A stretch of DNA of 64,000 nt from Jeotgalicoccus saudimassiliensis (lineage in GTDB: Bacteria > Bacillota > Bacilli > Staphylococcales > Salinicoccaceae). The notes below the pieces were generated by a model, which worked only from the letters and a program-made list of their open reading frames with translations, did not search any database and was not told the DNA's origin. The position numbers and the translations under genes are program-made. The stretch is from NCBI RefSeq assembly GCF_000756715.1, contig NZ_CCSE01000001.1, positions 620,001 through 684,000 on the forward strand, written 5' to 3'. Positions 17,533 through 25,484 of this stretch are shown in pieces. Numbering within the stretch: position 1 is the stretch's first letter; each line of letters opens with the position of its first letter.

Positions 17533-18636
17533 TTATTCATCGCTGCTGTCAGACAGTCTTTCAGCAAGTCTGCGGGTTTTCAATTTAAGGAATACCCAGC
17601 GGATAGTCAGCATCAGTCCGATGATTAACCCGACGTACCCGAATAATGGATAGATGATGTTAACGAGTTCAACGAAGCCGACATAAGTACCGAAATAACC
17701 GACTACGAGCGCTGTTACAAGCAGGATTTTATATTTTTTCGACCCGGGCTTTGTAAAACGTGCCAGGAACGGGAATAGAAATCCGACGATTGAGTTATAG
17801 ATTAATAATATAATAATTACCGAATAAGCTGTACCGAACCATGGTGCTATATTCGATGCCATTTGCATTGTCGGCAGTGCGACATCGTATGCTGCCGGCA
17901 GAATCGAAAATACACCAAATGTGATGAGCAGCATCAGGAACATAATGAGCAGTCCGCCGTAAACTGCGCCGCGGCGTACGATTGACTGACGTGCTGATTC
18001 TGAACCCATAATCGACAGGAAACTGAATGCTGTTGCCAGCGTGAATCCCGAGTATGTTACTGCATCAAACCACCAGCTGCCTGTCGGTGTGCGCGATGGA
18101 TCATTATACTGATTCACCTCAGACAATGGTATCATCGGATTTAATATGTTGTATCCTGCAATGAGGAACAGTGCGATTACGAGCAGCGGAGTAATTACTC
18201 CGATTACGGATACGATTTTATCGAAATCCATTAATAATGTAATAAATGCAAGGATTATCAGGATGATTGCTCCTGCCTGAGGGTGAAGTCCGAAGCCTTC
18301 ATTAAATGTTGCGCCGCTTCCTGCAATCATGACGATTGCCAGTCCGTAAAGGAAGAATGCGAGGATTATATCAATAATCAAACCGATTTTTTTCCCGAAC
18401 AGTGTGTTCAGCGGGAGTACATGGGACTCAGCGTGTGTGGAATATCCGAGTTTTGCCGCCTGACGGCCGATGAACATGATAATCAGGCCTGTTAAAATTA
18501 CGCCTGCAATACTGATTAAACCGTGACTTGCGAAAAACTGCAGTACTTCCTGGCCGGTCGCAAACCCCGCACCGACGACGATGCCGGTATATGCAAACGC
18601 ATATTTCCAGGAGGCACGTTTGTTACCTTTTGTCAT
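17533..18636 (-). CDS. YkvI-type polytopic membrane protein, copy 3
   Basis: A 367-residue member of the same family, with helix-1 motif GAGFATGQEVLQFF, GSGATFNEGFG near residue 110, and WWFDAVTYSG near 187. It has a longer acidic tail (LSDSSDE) that the other two lack. Each of the three copies has a separate ribosome site and terminator, so they may be expressed separately and serve different substrates. The conserved first helix suggests a shared sodium- or proton-coupled transport mechanism; this is inference from the fold. Confidence 0.7.
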   Translation of the reverse strand: MTKGNKRASWKYAFAYTGIVVGAGFATGQEVLQFFASHGLISIAGVILTGLIIMFIGRQAAKLGYSTHAESHVLPLNTLFGKKIGLIIDIILAFFLYGLAIVMIAGSGATFNEGFGLHPQAGAIILIILAFITLLMDFDKIVSVIGVITPLLVIALFLIAGYNILNPMIPLSEVNQYNDPSRTPTGSWWFDAVTYSGFTLATAFSFLSIMGSESARQSIVRRGAVYGGLLIMFLMLLITFGVFSILPAAYDVALPTMQMASNIAPWFGTAYSVIIILLIYNSIVGFLFPFLARFTKPGSKKYKILLVTALVVGYFGTYVGFVELVNIIYPLFGYVGLIIGLMLTIRWVFLKLKTRRLAERLSDSSDE

Positions 18637-18808
18637 ATTTCCAACTCCTATTTCTGTCTGTTAAAAAGTATACCCTCTTTTCAGAAAACTTAACAAACAT
18701 TTTTTACTCAGCAGAACGGTATTTTCTGTTAGGCAAGTTTTTCCCGGTATAGTATACTCAGATACTGTAGATTAGATTGCGGATTTGTTTCTGAAAGGAG
18801 AATATTTA

Positions 18809-20266
18809 ATGTATAAAGGCTTTAATTTTACACATGATTATAAATCGCTGCCGCGTACATTCTGGTCCCCGTATGAACCGGAAGAATCGGAAGCTCCGAG
18901 AGTCGTTCTGTTTAACAGTCATCTGGCAAGACTGCTGAATCTTGATGAGCGTGAACTTGAGCAGGACGCTGAATTTTTCAGCGGCAATAAACTGCCGGAA
19001 TCAGCTGAACCGGTTGCACAGGCATATATGGGCCATCAGTTCGGCGTGTTAAATATGCTGGGTGACGGACGAAATGTCCTCTTAGGTGAGCATAACACAG
19101 ATGGAGAAAAATATGACGTTGTCCTGAAAGGTTCCGGTGCGACGAAGTATTCCCGGCAGGGTGACGGACGGGCACCGATTGATTCTATGCTCCGCGAGTA
19201 CATTATCAGCGAATACATGGCGAACATCGGTATTGCAACGACGCGTGCCCTGGCTGTCGTCGATACAGGCGAACAGCTGACCCGTCAAAAAGTAACACCG
19301 AGCGGAATTTTGACACGCATTGCGGACTCTCATATCCGTGTCGGTACGTTTGAATATGCTGCACGTCAGTCGACAGAAGACTTAAAGGCGCTCGCTGACT
19401 TTGCGATTGAACGTCATTATCCGTATCTCGCGCCGCTTTCAGAAGATAAAAAGTATCTGCTATTTTACGACCACGTTGTCCGTAAACAGGCGGAGCTGAT
19501 TGCACAGTGGCAAAGTGTCGGTTTTATTCACGGTGTGATGAATACCGATAATATTTCCATTTCCGGCGAGACGATTGATTACGGTCCGTGTGCATTTATG
19601 GATGTATATAACCCGGATACGTACTTCAGTTCAATTGATACAAACGGCCGCTACCGGTATAAAAATCAGCCGCCGATCGGCCAGTGGGATTTAGGCAAAC
19701 TCGGCGAGTCGCTGTGTGCGCTGTTTGACAGCTCGCAGGATGAAGCGGTGAAGCTCGCACAGGCAACGCTTGATAAATATCCGCAGTACTATAACCGGAA
19801 ATATATTTCATTGATGGGGGACAAGCTGGGCATACTGGACCTCGACTACGAAGAACAGTACGATGTAGAGCTCGTCGACGAGCTGCTCGGTTTTATGTTT
19901 GAATATAAAGCGGACTATACGCGGACGTTCAGAGATCTTTATCTTACAAATTACGATAAACTGCCGATGTTCAACGACAGTGATTTTATAAACTGGTTTG
20001 AGAAGTACCAGGCGAGAAAGAAAGCGCAGTCTGCGAAAAAGGACGAGGTTAATATTGCGATGAATGCAGCGAATCCAAGTTTCATTCCGCGTAATCACCT
20101 CGTGCAGAAATGTCTGAATCTCGCGGTGGAAGGTCATTACGGGGAGTTAAAACAGCTGCTGAAGGCTGTGTCGAAGCCGTTCAATGACAAGCTTGGCGGG
20201 AAGTATATTAACGCACCAAGTGAAGATGATGTCGATCCGGACTTTAAAACATATTGCGGAACATAA
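18809..20266 (+). CDS. selO: SelO-family protein AMPylase (UPF0061)
   Basis: A 485-residue SelO pseudokinase, which transfers AMP from ATP to hydroxyl side chains of proteins in the redox response. The length fits E. coli YdiU/SelO (478). Family motifs are visible: LKGSGATKYSRQGDGRA near residue 100, SEYMANIGI near 130, and HGVMNTDNISI near 240, which holds the metal-binding Asn/Asp, then DYGPCAFMD. The ATG at 18809 is preferred because GGAG lies nine bases upstream; an upstream in-frame ATG at 18785 would overlap that site. Bacterial SelO, as here, usually lacks selenocysteine. It shares a bidirectional terminator with panE. Confidence 0.9.
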   Translation: MYKGFNFTHDYKSLPRTFWSPYEPEESEAPRVVLFNSHLARLLNLDERELEQDAEFFSGNKLPESAEPVAQAYMGHQFGVLNMLGDGRNVLLGEHNTDGEKYDVVLKGSGATKYSRQGDGRAPIDSMLREYIISEYMANIGIATTRALAVVDTGEQLTRQKVTPSGILTRIADSHIRVGTFEYAARQSTEDLKALADFAIERHYPYLAPLSEDKKYLLFYDHVVRKQAELIAQWQSVGFIHGVMNTDNISISGETIDYGPCAFMDVYNPDTYFSSIDTNGRYRYKNQPPIGQWDLGKLGESLCALFDSSQDEAVKLAQATLDKYPQYYNRKYISLMGDKLGILDLDYEEQYDVELVDELLGFMFEYKADYTRTFRDLYLTNYDKLPMFNDSDFINWFEKYQARKKAQSAKKDEVNIAMNAANPSFIPRNHLVQKCLNLAVEGHYGELKQLLKAVSKPFNDKLGGKYINAPSEDDVDPDFKTYCGT

Positions 20267-20270
20267 TATT

Positions 20271-20302
20271 AATGGGATAACCGGCCGGTTATCCCATTTT
20301 TT
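20271..20302. terminator. Bidirectional terminator between selO and panE
   Basis: A perfect 28-bp palindrome, 14 bases per arm (AATGGGATAACCGG), lies in the 39-bp gap between two converging genes. A T-run follows on the plus strand. Confidence 0.85.
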
Positions 20303-20305
20303 ATA

Positions 20306-21190
20306 CTATTTTTTTTCGTATGCCTGAAGCAGAGTGACTACCGTGTCGAGTACAGGAGTTTTGATACTGTGATCCTGTTTCATATCAAAAATAAACTGCT
20401 GAATATATTTAAACTCGGTCGCCCGGTTCGCCATAACATCGTAGTACATGCTCGTTCCCATACTGCGGGGATAGCTGAAATACATATCCATCGCGTAATC
20501 TGTAAATCCGTGCTCGATAACAATGCCGTCTGTGTTGTACTGATTAACGACTTCTATTGATTCATCGAGCAGCTGCCGCGTCAGCTTTACCATACGTTCA
20601 TCTTCAAAAATTTTTGAAGTGTTTTTGCTTAGTGCCGTAACGGAGTTAATACCGACGTTAATCAGCAGCTTTTCATAGCGCATCTTATTGAAATTACTGC
20701 TTTTCAGCAGTTCGAAATTAACTGATGGATTATTGTCAATCAGTGCAATCAGTTCATCAGTATACTTATATTTCTGTTCCGGCAGAATAATTTTCTGATT
20801 GACGAAGTGCTCGATATAGTCGTCATTCTGCTGGCCGCTTATATAAACAACGCCCGGAATGCCGCTGTTAAAGACATCGTCGTACCCCATGCCGTTCAGG
20901 GCATAGATAATCTCCGTATCCGCATGAGTCAAATCGCGGATTTTACCCTGCAGAACAGACAGAGCAGGTGTCTTCGTCGCAATAAAGATAATGTCGAACG
21001 GACCGGTAACAGTATTCACATCGTGAACTTTTATTTCATGATGTGTTTTAACCCCCTGTTCCAGTATTGTAAAGCCATCGCGCGTACTTCTCGCCATTAA
21101 CGTCAGCTGTACTGTATTTTCCGGCAGACGGGAGAATTCCCGTGCAATAATGCTGCCGACTGCACCCGCGCCTATAATACCAATTTTCAT
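20306..21190 (-). CDS. panE: 2-dehydropantoate 2-reductase (ketopantoate reductase)
   Basis: A 294-residue NADPH-dependent reductase that makes pantoate from ketopantoate in pantothenate and coenzyme A synthesis. The Rossmann motif GIIGAGAVGSI is at residues 4-14, and the conserved catalytic-lysine region, MRYEKLLINVGINSVTAL, is near residue 170. It is divergent from panB and panC, which provide the steps before and after, and the 73-bp gap between panE and panB must hold both promoters. The C-terminal domain is the expected helical type. Other ApbA-family reductases are known, but the neighbours fix the call. Confidence 0.9.
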   Translation of the reverse strand: MKIGIIGAGAVGSIIAREFSRLPENTVQLTLMARSTRDGFTILEQGVKTHHEIKVHDVNTVTGPFDIIFIATKTPALSVLQGKIRDLTHADTEIIYALNGMGYDDVFNSGIPGVVYISGQQNDDYIEHFVNQKIILPEQKYKYTDELIALIDNNPSVNFELLKSSNFNKMRYEKLLINVGINSVTALSKNTSKIFEDERMVKLTRQLLDESIEVVNQYNTDGIVIEHGFTDYAMDMYFSYPRSMGTSMYYDVMANRATEFKYIQQFIFDMKQDHSIKTPVLDTVVTLLQAYEKK

Positions 21191-21263
21191 AATTTCACTC
21201 CGTTATTTTTTCTGATTTCTGTGGTAAAATTAAGTATATCTAATTTCAGAAAGTAGGGAAACT

Positions 21264-22064
21264 ATGAAGTCGACAGCAGATTTAATCAGCATGAAAAACA
21301 ATGACAGAATAGTGATGGTAACAGCATATGATTATCCCTCTGCAAAACTCGCAGAACAGGCGGAGACAGATATCATTTTAGTGGGAGATTCACTGGGAAT
21401 GGTAGTGCTCGGATACGAATCACCGGTGCAGGTCACGCTGGATGATATGATTCACCATGCAAAAGCAGCAAGACGCGGAGCGGGTAATACGTTTATCGTT
21501 GTCGATATGCCTTTTGGGTCTCATCATACGGATGTTAACGAAGGCATTAAAAACGGTATCAGACTGTATCAGAACAGCGATGCCAATATGGTTAAAATGG
21601 AAGGTGCCGACTCTTTTGATGTCATTAAAGGACTCGTTAAAGCGGGCGTGCCTGTGTGCGGTCATTTAGGTTTAACACCGCAGCACTTTGGAATAACAGG
21701 ATTCAAAATGCAGGCGGGTGACACAGAACAGGCAGAAAAACTGATAGAAGATGCGAAGGCGCTTGAAGCGGCGGGTGCATCGATGATGGTGCTTGAGGCG
21801 ATTCCGATGGACCTTGCGAAGAAGGTTACCGAATCAGTCAGCATTCCGACGATCGGTATCGGTGCGGGTGTTCATACAGACGGCCAGGTGCTTGTTTACC
21901 ACGACCTGCTTCAGTACGGCAGCGACCGTCTGCCTAAATTTGTTAAACCTTACGCCGATTTAAATTCAGTGGCACGTGAAGGGCTGACGAATTACCGCAA
22001 CGAAGTGAAGAGCAGATTGTTCCCTTCCGAGGAAACGACATACAGGAAACGGGTGTACGAGTAA
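21264..22064 (+). CDS. panB: 3-methyl-2-oxobutanoate hydroxymethyltransferase
   Basis: The enzyme adds a hydroxymethyl group from methylenetetrahydrofolate to 2-oxoisovalerate, making ketopantoate. The 266-residue protein has the metal-site motifs of the TIM-barrel family: VTAYDYPSAKLA near residue 20, VGDSLGMV at 42-49 with the metal aspartate, DMPFGS near 82, CGHLGLTPQ near 133, and GIGAGVHTDGQVLV near 198. It starts at ATG 21264 after AAAGTAGGG, a rather weak ribosome site. It is translationally coupled to panC, whose ATG follows the stop directly. Confidence 0.95.
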   Translation: MKSTADLISMKNNDRIVMVTAYDYPSAKLAEQAETDIILVGDSLGMVVLGYESPVQVTLDDMIHHAKAARRGAGNTFIVVDMPFGSHHTDVNEGIKNGIRLYQNSDANMVKMEGADSFDVIKGLVKAGVPVCGHLGLTPQHFGITGFKMQAGDTEQAEKLIEDAKALEAAGASMMVLEAIPMDLAKKVTESVSIPTIGIGAGVHTDGQVLVYHDLLQYGSDRLPKFVKPYADLNSVAREGLTNYRNEVKSRLFPSEETTYRKRVYE

Positions 22065-22904
22065 ATGGAACATACTTCAGAAATTCGGGAAGTCAGAGCA
22101 CTTCTTGATAAAAAACGCGATAAAACAATTGCACTCGTACCGACGATGGGCTTTCTCCATGAAGGTCACGCAGCACTGATTGAAGAAGCAAAACAGCATG
22201 CTGATATCGTCGCGGTCAGCATATTCGTCAACCCGCTGCAGTTTGGCCCGGACGAGGACTACGACAGCTACCCTAGAGATCTTGAGCGCGATTTAAATAT
22301 TTGCGAACGCCACGGTGTGGATATTGTTTTCCATCCGACGGCCGGTGAAATGTATCCTGATGAGATGGAGTTTACAATCGGTATTAAATCAATGGCGGGT
22401 ATACTGGACGGCGTTAAGCGTCCGGGACACTTCGAAGGTGTTGTTACAGTGGTCGGCAAGCTGTTTAACATCATCCGGCCGGACATTGCAGTATTCGGTC
22501 AGAAAGACCGTCAGCAGCTGATGATTATCGAGCGCTACGTCGAAAACTTCAATGTGCCAGTTAAAATTGTCGGCGTACCGACTAAGCGCGAAGAGAGCGG
22601 TCTTGCGAAAAGTTCACGTAATGTGTATTTAAGTGAGACGGAGTTTGAAGAAGCAGCTGAAATTCATGCAGCGTTGACGAATGCAGCCGAACAGATTCAA
22701 AGCGGTACCGTCAGTGCGGATAAAGTGAAGTCGTTTATCAGGCTTCATATTGAACAGCGGACAGGCGGTAAGGTGGATGATCTTGCGATTCATGCGGCGC
22801 ACGACCTTAAGACCGTTGATAATATCGACCGGGATGTTATCATATTTATTGCAGTGCAATTTGAAAAGGCACGGTTAATCGATAACTTATACGTCAGCAT
22901 CTAA
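22065..22904 (+). CDS. panC: Pantothenate synthetase (pantoate-beta-alanine ligase)
   Basis: A 279-residue ligase that joins pantoate and beta-alanine at the cost of ATP. The nucleotidyltransferase signature, PTMGFLHEGH, is at residues 26-35, followed by VSIFVNPLQFGP, FGQKDRQQL near 145-153 and the KSSRN motif near 185, corresponding to the KMSKS loop of the class. The gene starts on the base after panB. There is no panD (aspartate decarboxylase) here, unlike the panBCD order in Staphylococcus aureus; beta-alanine must come from elsewhere, or panD is at another site. Confidence 0.95.
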   Translation: MEHTSEIREVRALLDKKRDKTIALVPTMGFLHEGHAALIEEAKQHADIVAVSIFVNPLQFGPDEDYDSYPRDLERDLNICERHGVDIVFHPTAGEMYPDEMEFTIGIKSMAGILDGVKRPGHFEGVVTVVGKLFNIIRPDIAVFGQKDRQQLMIIERYVENFNVPVKIVGVPTKREESGLAKSSRNVYLSETEFEEAAEIHAALTNAAEQIQSGTVSADKVKSFIRLHIEQRTGGKVDDLAIHAAHDLKTVDNIDRDVIIFIAVQFEKARLIDNLYVSI

Positions 22905-22916
22905 TGGAGGAATAAT

Positions 22917-23906
22917 ATGGTACGGCGAATTACGGCACTATTAATTGTATACGCATCATTGTTTTTAATCGTACCGGCCGTACAATCCTACGATTTTCGG
23001 GACGGACTGACGGGGGATTATTTTAATCACTGGCTCGAACAGAACGTAATTCCAAGTTACGATACGACAAAAATAGAACAGGTCCACGGGACTCAGGAAA
23101 CGAATATTAACTATTCGCTCGGAGCTTCATTCAGAGTGGAGGACGAGCCCGTAATCAATTCAGAATACGAAGGCAGCTTCGCTGTAATGAATCAGCCGGG
23201 TGCATTTCATATGCTTCTCGTAAGAGACGGTATAATTACAGGCGGCTACACCAGTTCGGGTGATGTCTCCATCGGGCAGATGAGCATCGGCGGTATGAAT
23301 CAGGCGAAACTGCGTGAAGTATACGGAGAACCGGTGGATTATATACGTAAGCAGTGGAAGCGTCTGAAAGTCGACCATGACGAATACGACGTGTTCGATG
23401 TCGGCAACTACTATGCATATTTCTTTTACGATATACATGACGGTTACAGAGCGAACGGAATGCTGATTATTAATAAAGACGAAGTGATTGAAATCAATGA
23501 CATTTATAATAATCCGCCGCAGGAAAATAACGAACTGATGCATTACTATTTAGTAAATGCCACACGTTCGGAGTACGGCTATTCTGCACTTGAACGCGAT
23601 CCCGCTGCAGACGCCGCAGCGTATCACCACAGCAGGGATATGGCAGTGAATAACTATTTCGATCATGATTCACCCGACGGCAGAACGCTGAAAGACAGAT
23701 TGATAAACGGTTCTGTAGACTTCAGACTCGCAGGTGAAAATATTGCGACGGGACACACGTCTCCGATATTTGCACACCACAGTTTAATGAACTCCCCGTC
23801 ACACCGCGTGAACGTGCTGAACGATGAATTTAATTACGTCGGTATCGGCATCGAATACAGCAGTGAGAATATACCGTATTACACAGAAAATTATATACAG
23901 AGATAG
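22917..23906 (+). CDS. Secreted or membrane-anchored CAP-domain protein
   Basis: A 329-residue protein with an N-terminal hydrophobic segment (residues 5-24, signal peptide or anchor), a CAP-associated N-terminal domain to about residue 190, and a C-terminal CAP/SCP domain. The CAP domain shows HHSRDMAVNNYFDHDSPDG near 240 and ENIATGH and SPSHRVNVL further on. It resembles YlbC of Bacillus subtilis. CAP proteins in Gram-positive bacteria are extracellular, and their biochemical role is mostly unknown. It is 12 bases after panC and may be co-transcribed with panBC, though a functional link is not apparent. Confidence 0.8.
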   Translation: MVRRITALLIVYASLFLIVPAVQSYDFRDGLTGDYFNHWLEQNVIPSYDTTKIEQVHGTQETNINYSLGASFRVEDEPVINSEYEGSFAVMNQPGAFHMLLVRDGIITGGYTSSGDVSIGQMSIGGMNQAKLREVYGEPVDYIRKQWKRLKVDHDEYDVFDVGNYYAYFFYDIHDGYRANGMLIINKDEVIEINDIYNNPPQENNELMHYYLVNATRSEYGYSALERDPAADAAAYHHSRDMAVNNYFDHDSPDGRTLKDRLINGSVDFRLAGENIATGHTSPIFAHHSLMNSPSHRVNVLNDEFNYVGIGIEYSSENIPYYTENYIQR

Positions 23907-23913
23907 ACATGGA

Positions 23914-23946
23914 AACATCCGGATTGCTTAATCCGGGTGTTTTTTT
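23914..23946 (+). terminator. Terminator after the CAP-protein gene
   Basis: AACATCCGGATT and AATCCGGGTGTT form a 12-bp stem with a GCTT loop, followed by seven T residues. Confidence 0.88.
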
Positions 23947-23963
23947 GAATTGTGAGTTTCCCG

Positions 23964-24010
23964 GGTTCATGCGGTCGAATGCTGTGTATCGGCCGCATGA
24001 GCGGATAACC
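23964..24010. repeat. Solitary palindrome between facing terminators
   Basis: TCATGCGG and CCGCATGA (8-bp perfect arms, 18-base centre) lie between outer GGTT and AACC. The element stands between the terminators of the CAP gene and lexA, which converge, in the same setting as the hairpin arrays. Confidence 0.4.
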
Positions 24011-24013
24011 AGA

Positions 24014-24047
24014 CAAAAAACCGCCCGGAATAAAAGTTCCGAACGGT
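24014..24047 (-). terminator. Terminator of lexA
   Basis: On the minus strand, ACCG/CGGT and CGGAA/TTCCG pairs make a hairpin followed by six T residues. Confidence 0.75.
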
Positions 24048-24061
24048 CATACACTCAATAT

Positions 24062-24679
24062 TTAAATAAATTCCCTGAACAGCCCGACAACTTTACCGAG
24101 AACGATGACGTTATCCAGGTAAATAGGTTCCATCGTCGTATTTTCCGGCTGCAGACGGTAATAGCCTTTTTCTTTATAGAAACGTTTCACCGTTGCTTCG
24201 TCGTCTTCTGTCATCGCGACGATGATTTCACCGTTATGCGCAATGTTCTGTTTGCGGACGATCACCCGGTCGCCGTCGTGAATGCCGGCATCGATCATAC
24301 TGTCACCGACAACGTTTAACAGAAAGATTTCACTGTTGTGGTTTGCAGTGAAGTGTTCGGGAAGAGGGAAGTACTCTTCGACGTTTTCCACGGCTGTTAT
24401 AGGCAGACCTGCGGTAACTTTACCAAGGACAGGCACATGAATCACAGGTGATGAATTGTCATCCGATGCCTGGACAATTTCAATCGCACGCGGTTTTGTG
24501 GGGTCGCGTTTAATATACCCTTTTGTTTCCAGTTTCGCGAGGTGGCCGTGCACTGTTGAACTCGACTGAAGCCCCACTGCATTACCGATCTCACGAACAC
24601 TTGGCGGATAGCCTTTATCATTGACGCTGCGTTTTATATATTGAAAAATATCTTTTTGTCTGTCTGTTAAATCTTTCAT
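24062..24679 (-). CDS. lexA: SOS repressor LexA
   Basis: LexA represses DNA-damage genes and cleaves itself when RecA is activated. The 205-residue protein has a winged helix-turn-helix domain over residues 1-65, the Ala90-Gly91 cleavage site in KVTAGLP, the catalytic Ser127 in GDSM and Lys165 in ATVKRF. The start has an ideal GGAGGT site. It is divergent from the sosA-like gene, and the gap contains three SOS boxes, so the repressor would control both itself and the neighbour. The arrangement is as in Staphylococcus aureus. Confidence 0.97.
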   Translation of the reverse strand: MKDLTDRQKDIFQYIKRSVNDKGYPPSVREIGNAVGLQSSSTVHGHLAKLETKGYIKRDPTKPRAIEIVQASDDNSSPVIHVPVLGKVTAGLPITAVENVEEYFPLPEHFTANHNSEIFLLNVVGDSMIDAGIHDGDRVIVRKQNIAHNGEIIVAMTEDDEATVKRFYKEKGYYRLQPENTTMEPIYLDNVIVLGKVVGLFREFI

Positions 24680-24734
24680 ATTGTTACCTCCAGCCTTATA
24701 TTAATTAAATTTTATCATATAGTATATGCACTTA

Positions 24735-24748
24735 CAAACATTTGTTCG
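24735..24748. promoter_or_regulatory. SOS (LexA) box 1
   Basis: CAAACATTTGTTCG matches the Gram-positive consensus CGAAC-N4-GTTCG with one substitution. It is the box nearest to lexA, 56 bp from its start, and is suited to autoregulation. Confidence 0.8.
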
Positions 24749-24756
24749 TATTTTTG

Positions 24757-24785
24757 TTGACTGCGAACAGGTGTTCTGTTATATT
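24757..24785 (+). promoter_or_regulatory. sosA promoter with SOS box 2 inside its spacer
   Basis: TTGACT and TATATT are separated by exactly 17 bp. The best SOS box, CGAACAGGTGTTCT (24764-24777), lies wholly between the two hexamers, so bound LexA would block polymerase directly. Confidence 0.85.
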
Positions 24786-24792
24786 GTTATTA

Positions 24793-24806
24793 CAAACATT
24801 TGTTCT
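24793..24806. promoter_or_regulatory. SOS (LexA) box 3
   Basis: CAAACATTTGTTCT lies at the expected start of transcription and abuts the AAGGAG ribosome site of the sosA-like gene. With boxes 1 and 2 it makes three operators at 29-bp spacing (starts 24735, 24764 and 24793). Confidence 0.8.
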
Positions 24807-24821
24807 AAGGAGTGGTTAGTA

Positions 24822-25136
24822 ATGACAATGAAAGATTTCAAAACTCTGACAGGTTTATTCGCAGTAATGCTTAGCTTCGGGCTTTTATATAGTTTTAATA
24901 TGGTAGAACCGGATTACGCAGAGAACGTACATTCTCATGAAGAGACTGCATTTTCTGAAAATAGTAATGATGAATCAGACGAACATGAATCGAACATCAC
25001 AGTGTCGGCAGCATCCATTAATGAGCAGGAAGAATCGGATGAAAACTCACTGGAAGAAAATGGTGCAGCGCCGGGCTTTATCAGCAGCGGAATGCTCACG
25101 AAACAGCTGAATTATGAAGTTTCAAGCAGAAATTAA
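24822..25136 (+). CDS. sosA: SosA-like SOS-induced cell division inhibitor
   Basis: A 104-residue small protein with one N-terminal membrane segment (about residues 8-25) and an acidic, Glu/Asp/Asn/Ser-rich extracellular part. Position, topology and SOS control match SosA of Staphylococcus aureus, which delays septum completion during DNA damage and is the counterpart of YneA. The ATG at 24822 follows AAGGAG by nine bases; longer reading to 24726 would run through the promoter and is rejected. The protein is somewhat longer than S. aureus SosA (77 residues) and the match in sequence is weak, so the name rests on context. Confidence 0.78.
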   Translation: MTMKDFKTLTGLFAVMLSFGLLYSFNMVEPDYAENVHSHEETAFSENSNDESDEHESNITVSAASINEQEESDENSLEENGAAPGFISSGMLTKQLNYEVSSRN

Positions 25137-25164
25137 CTAATTAGTGTATATATTGCCGATTAAA

Positions 25165-25196
25165 GTGCGGGACCATTTGGTTTCCGCACCTTTTTT
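25165..25196 (+). terminator. Terminator of the sosA-like gene
   Basis: GTGCGG and CCGCAC pair around 13 bases and are followed by six T residues. Confidence 0.75.
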
Positions 25197-25227
25197 ATGG
25201 TAAATTATATTGGAAAGGGTGGAGCTT

Positions 25228-25452
25228 ATGTTAGACGATCAGAAGTTATTACGTCTCAACCAGCTTGCTAAGTTAAAACGCGAGGATAAAATATCCAAAA
25301 CGGAACTTAAGGAGCTTACCGGGTTGAGGGAAGAATATTTATCCAACTTTAGGAATTCATTTAAGAACCAGATTAAAAACACTAAAGTGATTGATCCGGA
25401 AGGTAAAGATGTAACCCCTGACAAAGTTAAGGCATTACGCAACAAAAAATAA
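25228..25452 (+). CDS. UPF0291 (DUF896, YnzC-like) small protein
   Basis: A 74-residue helical protein with the family's repeated Leu/Lys pattern (LNQLAKLKRE, LREEYLSNFR) and the motif VTPDKVKALR at the end. UPF0291 proteins are small cytoplasmic helix-loop-helix proteins of unknown role, encoded next to lexA in many Bacillota. The ATG at 25228 is used because GGGTGGAG lies just upstream; the TTG at 25210 would overlap this site. It is 32 bp before tkt. Confidence 0.88.
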   Translation: MLDDQKLLRLNQLAKLKREDKISKTELKELTGLREEYLSNFRNSFKNQIKNTKVIDPEGKDVTPDKVKALRNKK

Positions 25453-25484
25453 TAATGTAGAGAATTTAAAGGAGTCGAGAGTAA

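Noticed and set aside
18785-18808. Upstream start for selO
   Set aside because: It would include the GGAG ribosome site within the coding region; ATG at 18809 is spaced correctly.
24726-24821. Longer N-terminus for the sosA-like protein
   Set aside because: The added codons cover the promoter and three LexA boxes.
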